Positions 5,702 to 10,456 of a stretch of DNA of 10,456 nucleotides are shown here, one piece after another. The position numbers and the translations under genes are program-made. The stretch lies in contig JAKAHL010000047.1 in the NCBI GenBank assembly GCA_021815005.1, positions 1-10,456 of the forward strand, given 5' to 3'. The notes beneath the pieces are model-generated. The model made no database searches and was not told where the DNA came from. It saw only the letters and a program-made list of their open reading frames with translations. Source of the DNA: Chloroflexota bacterium. GTDB lineage: Bacteria > Chloroflexota > Limnocylindria > Limnocylindrales > CSP1-4. How positions within the stretch are numbered: the first letter of the stretch is position 1; every line of letters starts with the position of its first letter.

Positions 5702-6349
5702 ATGAGCGAGGAACTGTTCGCCCAGATGCGCCAGTCGGTCATCGACGGCGACGCGGTTGCATCGGCTGCCCTGGCCGAGCAGGCGCTGGCGAACGGTGTC
5801 CCGCCGCTGGACGCGATCGACAAGGGCTTCGTGCCGGGCCTGACCTACGTCGGCGAGCAGTTCGGCATCGGCGAGCTCTTCCTGCCCGACATGATGCTCT
5901 CCGCCCGAGCGATGCAGAAGGCGGTCGCCATCCTGGAGCCGGTCATGAAGGCGGAGGCCACCGAGCGCCACGTGCTGGGCCGGGTCGTCCTGGGCACGGT
6001 CAAGGGCGACATCCACGAGATCGGCAAGAACCTCGTCGGCATGATGCTCGCCACGAGCGGCTTCGAGGTCCACGACCTCGGCGTCAACGTGGACCCGGAC
6101 CGCTTCGTCGAGGCGGCGCAGGCGCACAACGCGGACATCGTCGGCGTGTCGGCGCTGCTGACCACCACGATGGCCGGCCAGCGCACGGTGGTCGAGAAGT
6201 TCGACGCGGCCGGCCTGCGCCCCAAGTGCCGGGTCATCGTCGGCGGCGCCCCGGCGTCCTCGACGTGGGCGGCCGAGATCGGCGCGGACGGGTACAGCGA
6301 GGATGCCATCGGGGCCGTGGCCCTCGTCCGCCAGCTCGTCGGGGCCTGA
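5702..6349 (+). CDS. Corrinoid (B12-binding) protein of the MttC/MtbC/MtgC family
   Basis: The 215-residue cytoplasmic protein carries the methyl group on cobalt between the substrate methyltransferase and the acceptor. Residues 1-90 form the helical cap domain (B12-binding 2, as in methionine synthase), with GLTYVGEQFGIGELFLPDM (46-64) typical of the family. Residues 91-215 form the Rossmann-like B12 domain: GDIHEIGKN (102-110) holds the base-off/His-on motif D103-x-H105-x-x-G108, followed by VSALLTTTM (149-157) and VGGAPA (180-185). Length is usual for MttC-type proteins. ATG 5702 has GGAGG 9 nt upstream. An earlier ATG at 5694 is out of frame and stops after three codons. It is the first gene of an operon with the two MttB-family genes; the divergent RACo-like protein is its likely reactivase. 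Substrate specificity cannot be read from a corrinoid protein, so no precise gene symbol is given. Confidence 0.94.
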   Translation: MSEELFAQMRQSVIDGDAVASAALAEQALANGVPPLDAIDKGFVPGLTYVGEQFGIGELFLPDMMLSARAMQKAVAILEPVMKAEATERHVLGRVVLGTVKGDIHEIGKNLVGMMLATSGFEVHDLGVNVDPDRFVEAAQAHNADIVGVSALLTTTMAGQRTVVEKFDAAGLRPKCRVIVGGAPASSTWAAEIGADGYSEDAIGAVALVRQLVGA

Positions 6350-6370
6350 CCGCCCTCGCGCAGCGATCCT

Positions 6371-6420
6371 CGGGGCGGCCCGCCGCCCCGCACAGGCTGC
6401 CGGGTCGCCACCCGACCCGG
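6371..6420 (+). repeat. Two tandem hairpins between corrinoid protein and first MttB-family gene
   Basis: First hairpin: CGGGGCGG (6371-6378) with CCGCCCCG (6383-6390), 8-bp stem and CCCG loop. Second: CCGGGTCG (6400-6407) with CGACCCGG (6413-6420), 8-bp stem and 5-nt loop, ending 2 nt before the GGAGG site of the next gene. Both lie in the 83-bp spacer and could stabilise the upstream message or set a higher level of corrinoid protein than of methyltransferase. Confidence 0.6.
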
Positions 6421-6432
6421 CCGGAGGCACGC

Positions 6433-7896
6433 ATGAACACGGCACCGGCAACAGCTGCTGGGGTGCGCCCTCGTCTCGAGGTGCTCTCGCCCGCCGCCAT
6501 CAACCGCATCCACCAGGCCACCCTCGAGGTCATCGAGAAGGTCGGCGTCAAGTTCCCGTCCGAGCAGGCCCTCGACATCTGGGCTGCCCATGGCGCCACC
6601 GTTGACCGTGCGACGAGCATCGTGAAGGTGCCCTCGCACATCATCGAGGCCGCGCTCAAGACGGCCCCGCCGGCGTACACCCTGGCCGCGCGGAACCCGG
6701 CCCAGGACCTGCCGCTCGACGGCCACCACGTCCACATCGCCACCGACGGCTGCGGCATCGAGGTGCTGGACCCGTGGACGCTCCAGGTCCGCCGGTCCTC
6801 GCTGCAGGACGTCGCGGACATCGCCCGCGTCGCCGACGCGCTCGACCAGGTGGGCTTCCACTGGGTCGCCGTGTCCGCGCAGGACGCCGACCCGGCCACC
6901 CGCACCCACGAGGAGCTGCTCGCCGTCTGGCGCAACTCCACCAAGCACGTCCAGACGGAGACCGTGGTCACCGCCGAGGACGCCCGGACCGCGATCGCCA
7001 TGGCTGCGGCGGTGGCCGGCGGGCGCGACGCCCTGCGCCAGCGTCCCGTCCTGTCCCTGATGCAGTGCACGATCAGCCCGCTGGCCCACGACGGCGGCCC
7101 GATCGAGGCCTCCCTGGTCGCGGCCGAGGCCGGCGTGCCGGTGGGCTTCATGACCATGGCCTCGTGCGCGTTCAGCGGCCCGGCGACCATCGCCGGCTCG
7201 CTCGTGGTGGGCAACGCCGAGGTCGTGAGCGCAATGGCGCTGATGCAGCTGGCGTACCCGGGCTCGCCGGTCTACTACGCCGCCGCGCAGACCGCGATGG
7301 ACCTGCGGACTGGCGCCTACACGGGCGGCGGGCCCGAGGACTTCCTGTTCGGCGCGGCCACCAACGCCCTGTCGGACTTCTACAACGTGCCGCTCTCGAT
7401 GGGCGCGTTCGCCACCGGCGACCACACCTCCGGCTGGCAGGCGGGTCTGGAGAACGGCCTGTCGTCGTTCATGGCCTCGGTCGCCGGCTCGGACATGCTC
7501 CTCGGCGTGGGCCTGCTGCACGGGTCGCGGATCTGGTCGTTCGAGCAGATGATCCTCGACGCGGAGATCGCGTCGATCGTGGAGGCGATGCTGCGCGGCA
7601 TCCCGTTCGACGACGAGGCGCTCTCGCTCGCGGCCATCGCCGAGGTGGGACCAGGCGGCGAGTACCTGACGCTCCCGCACACGCGCACGGCGATGAAGGG
7701 CCTGTGGAAGGCCAGCTACCTTGACCGGCGCACGTACGGCCAGTGGCAGGACGACCCGGACAAGTACCACCGCGACGCGCTCGAGAAGGCGCGGCATCTG
7801 ATCCGGAACCACCATCCCGAGCCGCTGGACCCCGCGCTCGACCGCGAGCTCGTCGGGCTCGTCGAGGGGCACCGCAAGGCCGCCCTTGGCGCCTGA
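6433..7896 (+). CDS. MttB-superfamily corrinoid methyltransferase, non-pyrrolysine (paralogue 1)
   Basis: The 487-residue protein belongs to the trimethylamine methyltransferase family (PF06253), a TIM-barrel enzyme that moves a methyl group from a substrate to Co(I) corrinoid. Family-like stretches are the N-terminal ATLEVIEKVGVKFPSE (29-44), GCGIEVLDPWTLQVRRS (106-122), RVADALDQVGFHW (132-144), the central MQCTISPLAHD (210-220) and the C-terminal YLTLPHTRTAMKGLWKASYL (411-430). There is no in-frame amber codon, so it lacks pyrrolysine, unlike true MttB. Non-Pyl members characterised in other bacteria act on quaternary amines such as glycine betaine, proline betaine or carnitine; which one applies here cannot be told. 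The ATG at 6433 has GGAGG with a 5-nt spacer; the open frame extends further upstream but only into the corrinoid gene. It is in one operon with the corrinoid protein and a second, clearly different paralogue. No TM or signal sequence. Confidence 0.93.
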   Translation: MNTAPATAAGVRPRLEVLSPAAINRIHQATLEVIEKVGVKFPSEQALDIWAAHGATVDRATSIVKVPSHIIEAALKTAPPAYTLAARNPAQDLPLDGHHVHIATDGCGIEVLDPWTLQVRRSSLQDVADIARVADALDQVGFHWVAVSAQDADPATRTHEELLAVWRNSTKHVQTETVVTAEDARTAIAMAAAVAGGRDALRQRPVLSLMQCTISPLAHDGGPIEASLVAAEAGVPVGFMTMASCAFSGPATIAGSLVVGNAEVVSAMALMQLAYPGSPVYYAAAQTAMDLRTGAYTGGGPEDFLFGAATNALSDFYNVPLSMGAFATGDHTSGWQAGLENGLSSFMASVAGSDMLLGVGLLHGSRIWSFEQMILDAEIASIVEAMLRGIPFDDEALSLAAIAEVGPGGEYLTLPHTRTAMKGLWKASYLDRRTYGQWQDDPDKYHRDALEKARHLIRNHHPEPLDPALDRELVGLVEGHRKAALGA

Positions 7897-7940
7897 GCCC
7901 TGATCTCACTGGCCGCGGGGCTGACCCGCCCGCCAGTCCC

Positions 7941-7968
7941 GGTGCCCGGCCCAGCCAGGTCGGGCACC
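7941..7968 (+). repeat. Hairpin between the two MttB-family genes
   Basis: GGTGCCCG (7941-7948) pairs perfectly over 8 bp with CGGGCACC (7961-7968) across a 12-nt loop, in the 97-bp spacer and 16 nt before the GGAG site of the second paralogue. No T tract follows, so attenuation or mRNA stabilisation is more likely than full termination. Confidence 0.55.
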
Positions 7969-7993
7969 TCACCCCGCCCAGTCCGGAGATCCC

Positions 7994-9466
7994 ATGCGAC
8001 CCAGCTTCGAGCTCCTCGAACCCGCCCTGATCGACCGCGTCGTGGACGAGGCGCTGGCGCTGCTCGCCGGCCCCGGCGTCAAGGTCGAGGAGCCCGAGGC
8101 CGTCCGCCTCCTGGTGGGCGCTGGCGGCACCGCCGACGGAAACCGGGTGGCGATCACCCAGGCGATGGTCCAGCGAGCGCTCGACACGGTCCCCCACGCC
8201 TTCGACCTGTACACGCGGTCGGGCAAGCCCGCGGTGTGCTACGGATCGGGCGCCGTCCACTTCGACCCGGGGTCGTCAGGGGTGGCGTACCTGGACCCGA
8301 TCACGCTCGAGGCCCGCCAGTCGATGGCCGCGGACCTCGCCCGGCTCACGCGCGTCGCCGACGCGCTGCCAGCGTACGACGCGGTCTCGACCGCGATCGT
8401 GTGCCATGACGTGCCCACCGAGATCGGCGATCTGTACCGGCTCTTCGTCTGCCTCGCCAACTCGGACAAGCCCATCGTGACCGGTGCGTTCACGCCGCGG
8501 GGCTCGGGCGTCATGGTCGATCTGCTGGCGCTCGACGCGGGCGGCCGGCAGGCGCTCGCCGACAAGCCGCGGGCCGTGTTCGACGTCTGCCCCTCGCCGC
8601 CGCTGACCTGGTCCGAGTTCGCCTGCCGCAACATCATGGACCTGGGCCGGGCGGGCGTGCCCGCCGAGATGGTCTCGATGCCGCTGGCGGGCGTCGCGGC
8701 GCCGGTGACCCTCATCGGGTCGATCGTGCAGCACGCGGCAGAGTGCCTCGCGGGCGTCGTGCTCAACCAGCTGGCCGCCCCCGGAGCCCCGATCGTCTGG
8801 GGCGGCGCTCCGGCCATCGTGGACATGCGGACCGGCGCCACGCCGATGGGCGCGATCGAGACCGCGATGATCGACGGCGGGTACGCCGCGGTCGGGCACC
8901 GGCTCGGCCTGCCGACGCACGCCTACATGGGCGCCACGGACTCGAAGATCGTGGACGCTCAGGCGGGCCTCGAGACGGGCATGACCGCCCTCGTCGGCGC
9001 GCTGGCGGGCGTGGACCTGATCTCCGGCCCGGGCATGCTCGACTTCCTGCTCGCGCAGTCGGCCGAGAAGCTGGTGGTGGACGCCGAGGTGATCGGCATG
9101 GCGCAGCGGCTGCTGCGCGGGATCGGCACGCCGACCGAGACGCTCGCGACGGGGGCGTTCGCGGAGGCCGGGCCCGAGGGCCGGTTCCTGGAGCTGCCCG
9201 AGACGCGGAGGCTGTTCAAGTCGGAGCAGTACCTGCCGTCGCGGATCATCGACCGGCAGTCCCGGCGGGCGTGGCTCGACGCCGGCGGCGAGGATGCGTT
9301 CGGCCGGGCGCGCGGCCGAGTCGAGGAGATCATGGCGACGCACCCGCTGCCCGAGGTAGAGGCCGGCGTGGCGGCGGCGATGGCCGCGCGCGTGCGCGAA
9401 GCGGGGGCGCCGTTCGGGCTGGGGGAGGCGCTGCCGGGCGTGCCGGAGGGATTCGGCAGGGGCTGA
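7994..9466 (+). CDS. MttB-superfamily corrinoid methyltransferase, non-pyrrolysine (paralogue 2)
   Basis: The 490-residue protein is a second PF06253 member. It shares the family skeleton with its neighbour: ALALLAGPGVKVEEPEA (20-36), the GSGAVHFDPGSSGVAYLDP region (84-102), DPITLEARQSMAADLARLTR (101-120) and RVADAL (120-125). It differs much from the first paralogue over the substrate half, for instance VCPSPPLTWSEFACRNIMDL (198-217), WGGAPAIVDMRTGATPMGA (269-287) and the C-terminal FLELPETRRLFKSEQYLPSR (398-417), where the partner has LTLPHTRTAMKGLWKASYL. This points to old divergence and different substrates, not a recent duplication. No in-frame amber codon, hence no pyrrolysine. ATG 7994 has GGAG five bases upstream. 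The C-terminal 40 residues are Ala/Gly/Pro-rich. As last gene of the operon, it could demethylate a second compound using the same corrinoid protein, or take part in methyl transfer onward; the first is more likely from family knowledge. Confidence 0.92.
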   Translation: MRPSFELLEPALIDRVVDEALALLAGPGVKVEEPEAVRLLVGAGGTADGNRVAITQAMVQRALDTVPHAFDLYTRSGKPAVCYGSGAVHFDPGSSGVAYLDPITLEARQSMAADLARLTRVADALPAYDAVSTAIVCHDVPTEIGDLYRLFVCLANSDKPIVTGAFTPRGSGVMVDLLALDAGGRQALADKPRAVFDVCPSPPLTWSEFACRNIMDLGRAGVPAEMVSMPLAGVAAPVTLIGSIVQHAAECLAGVVLNQLAAPGAPIVWGGAPAIVDMRTGATPMGAIETAMIDGGYAAVGHRLGLPTHAYMGATDSKIVDAQAGLETGMTALVGALAGVDLISGPGMLDFLLAQSAEKLVVDAEVIGMAQRLLRGIGTPTETLATGAFAEAGPEGRFLELPETRRLFKSEQYLPSRIIDRQSRRAWLDAGGEDAFGRARGRVEEIMATHPLPEVEAGVAAAMAARVREAGAPFGLGEALPGVPEGFGRG

Positions 9467-9509
9467 CGCCGCGTCTGGCCAGCAGGCCGGCGCGCGATGC
9501 CGCCCCGAA

Positions 9510-9526
9510 GATGCCGCAGGGGCATC
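9510..9526. promoter_or_regulatory. Operator-like repeat GATGCC-N5-GGCATC, copy 1
   Basis: GATGCC GCAGG GGCATC is a 17-bp dyad with a 5-nt centre. An identical half-site pair with the same spacing recurs at 9593-9609. It lies upstream of an HTH protein gene, so it could be that protein's binding site; RNA hairpin formation is the alternative. Confidence 0.35.
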
Positions 9527-9592
9527 AAACCGGGCCACGGACGCGCCTCTCACGGCACGTTCGATGCTCCCGGCGCACGAGAGCCGCTCGAT

Positions 9593-9609
9593 GATGCCTG
9601 GCAGGCATC
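9593..9609. promoter_or_regulatory. Operator-like repeat GATGCC-N5-GGCATC, copy 2
   Basis: GATGCC TGGCA GGCATC repeats the half-sites and 5-nt spacing of the copy at 9510-9526 with a different centre. The two centres are 83 bp apart, about eight helical turns, so a dimer pair could sit on the same DNA face. Confidence 0.35.
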
Positions 9610-9690
9610 GGCACGGCCGCCCATCCACGGCAGAGGCGGCGTTCCGGCCCGGTTTGATGTCGCCACGGCATCGCGCGGCACCGCGGGACC

Positions 9691-9704
9691 CGCCTGATAA
9701 GGCG
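9691..9704 (+). repeat. Short hairpin before the HTH gene
   Basis: CGCCT (9691-9695) and AGGCG (9700-9704) form a 5-bp stem with a GATA loop about 30 nt before the proposed GTG start. Without a T run it is not a convincing terminator. Confidence 0.3.
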
Positions 9705-9735
9705 CCGCAAAGGGCTCCGTGCTCTGCTTCGATGC

Positions 9736-10456
9736 GTGGCCGACACCCTGATCGCTCGCGCGGCTCGTGGGCGGCATCGCCAGCTCGCGCATCGGCTGGC
9801 CGGGGACCTGCGGTCGGCCCGCCTGGATCGCGGCGTCTCCCAGCGAGCGCTTGCGGCCGCCGCGGGGATCGACCAGTCGGTCCTCTCGCAGATCGAGGGC
9901 GGCAGGCGCGAGCCGTCGCTCGCGGTGCTCACGGCCATCGCCACCGCGCTCGGCATGGAGCCCAGCCTCAGGCTGTTCCCGACGGTGGGGCCGCGGATCC
10001 ACGACCGCGTGTCGGCGCCCATCACGGATGCCCTGCTCGGCCTGGCGCATCGTCGCTGGGCGCCCCGGCTGGAGGTCTCCGTCCTGGCGCCGGCGAAGGG
10101 CGTGATCGATGTCGTGCTCAGCGACCGGCACGCGAGCGACGTCGTCGCCACCGAGGTCCAGGGCCAGCTGCGGCGCGTCGAGCAGCAGCTCCGCTGGGCG
10201 AGCCTGAAGGCGGACAGCCTCCCGTCGGCGAGGGGCTGGCCGTGGACGAGCGGGTCCCCGCGCATCGGGCGACTGCTGGTTCTGCGCTCCACCGCAGAGA
10301 CACGCGCCCTCGTCAGCGGCCTGCCGGACCTCTTCCGGGCCGCCTACCCCGCCGCCGAAGCCGATGCCTACCGCGCCCTGACGAGCCCCGATGCGCCGTG
10401 GCCGGGAAACGCCATGCTCTGGGCGGAGGTCGCCGGCAGCCGAGCGCGGATGCTTG
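9736..10456 (+). CDS. XRE-family HTH protein with nuclease-like C-terminal domain, cut by window edge
   Basis: The frame from GTG 9736 is open for 240 codons to the right edge. Residues about 23-77 are a Cro/C1-type HTH: LRSARLDRGVSQRALAAA, then AAAGIDQSVLSQIEGGRREPS, with the recognition helix around QSVLSQIEGG (47-56) and the LTAIATALGM helix after it. Residues about 110-240 have strand-strand-helix order: GVIDVVLSD (122-130), VVATEVQGQ (136-144) and the helix LRRVEQQLRWASLKADSL (145-162). Asp125 and Glu140-x-Gln142 sit where a PD-(D/E)XK nuclease would carry its catalytic Asp and E-x-K/Q. That fold assignment is my inference; a non-catalytic effector domain is equally possible. The HTH implies DNA binding, perhaps at the GATGCC/GGCATC repeats just upstream. 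The GTG was chosen as the first in-frame start close to the conserved part; no ribosome binding site is visible. A link with the methyltransferase operon, 269 bp upstream on the same strand, is possible but unproven. Confidence 0.75.
   Translation, partial: MADTLIARAARGRHRQLAHRLAGDLRSARLDRGVSQRALAAAAGIDQSVLSQIEGGRREPSLAVLTAIATALGMEPSLRLFPTVGPRIHDRVSAPITDALLGLAHRRWAPRLEVSVLAPAKGVIDVVLSDRHASDVVATEVQGQLRRVEQQLRWASLKADSLPSARGWPWTSGSPRIGRLLVLRSTAETRALVSGLPDLFRAAYPAAEADAYRALTSPDAPWPGNAMLWAEVAGSRARML

Larger units (their letters stand above)
9496..9672. other. Structured intergenic element with 14-16-bp inverted repeat and nested hairpins
   Basis: The 269 bp from 9467 to 9735 have no gene. Within them CATCAAACCGGGCC (9523-9536) and GGCCCGGTTTGATG (9646-9659) are perfect inverted repeats; one G-U and one further pair extend the stem to 9521-9536/9646-9661. 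The enclosed 109 nt can form three hairpins: CTCTC/GAGAG (9547-9551/9579-9583), GATGCC/GGCATC (9593-9598/9604-9609) and GCCGCC/GGCGGC (9616-9621/9635-9640), giving a four-way junction. A flanking GATGCC (9510-9515) can compete for GGCATC (9521-9526). It may be a folded 3'-UTR or small RNA, a protein-binding region, or a small non-autonomous repeat; no clear target-site duplication flanks it. Confidence 0.5.

Noticed and set aside
5694..5705. Three-codon ORF ATG ACG ACA TGA just before the corrinoid gene
   Set aside because: The Shine-Dalgarno abuts it with no usable spacing, and the spacing to the ATG at 5702 is normal, so it is unlikely to be translated.
5845..7872. Long minus-strand open frame (675 codons) opposite the corrinoid and first MttB gene
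   Set aside because: Antisense to two clear genes with ribosome binding sites and family motifs; the translation shows shadow composition.
6433..9466. Pyrrolysine-containing MttB
   Set aside because: Neither MttB-family frame has an internal in-frame TAG, both end in TGA, and no pylTSBCD genes are in the window.
8276..9628. Minus-strand open frame (450 codons) opposite the second MttB gene
   Set aside because: Same reason: shadow of a strongly supported gene, with no ribosome binding site or motif of its own.
9521..9661. Insertion sequence or MITE ends
   Set aside because: Inverted repeats are present but no flanking target-site duplication or transposase remnant is visible; kept only as an alternative reading of the structured element.

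Overview
The window is very GC-rich bacterial DNA with strong third-position GC bias. Most Shine-Dalgarno sites are GGAG/GAGG type and nearly all genes end in TGA. Two genes appear to be transcribed leaderless behind a TANNNT -10 box. This suits a high-GC, non-model lineage such as Chloroflexota (Limnocylindria-like) or Actinomycetota, but the phylum cannot be fixed from the window alone.

The core (about 1195-9466) is a corrinoid-dependent methyltransferase locus built around a divergent control region at 5355-5701. Rightward (+) lie a MttC/MtbC-type corrinoid protein (5702-6349) and two different non-pyrrolysine MttB-superfamily methyltransferases (6433-7896 and 7994-9466). Leftward (-) lie a RACo-type corrinoid activator with a [2Fe-2S] domain (3735-5354) and a one-chain MetF-MetV methylenetetrahydrofolate reductase (1979-3724), coupled by a Shine-Dalgarno that overlaps the activator's stop codon. 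A DUF1638 gene (1195-1938, +) converges on the reductase. Inferred flow: a methylated (probably quaternary or tertiary amine) substrate gives its methyl group to Co(I) on the corrinoid protein through an MttB protein; the activator re-reduces inactive Co(II); the methyl group reaches tetrahydrofolate and is oxidised, or formed in reverse, by MetFV. No MtgA/MtbA/MtrH-like enzyme for the corrinoid-to-folate step is present in the window.

Left flank: a 96-residue charged protein of unknown function (736-1026, -) and the N-terminal part of a single-pass membrane-anchored protein that runs off the left edge (1-682, -). Right flank: a 269-bp gene-free stretch (9467-9735) with a long inverted repeat, nested hairpins and repeated GATGCC/GGCATC half-sites, followed by an XRE-family HTH protein with a nuclease-like C-terminal domain that runs off the right edge (9736-10456, +).

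The best leads are the missing methyl-acceptor step together with an HxC-bearing DUF1638 protein, the structured element at 9496-9672, the 14-bp palindrome and folded leader before the corrinoid gene, and hairpins close upstream of every gene of the methyltransferase operon. No tRNA, rRNA, CRISPR array or insertion sequence was seen.
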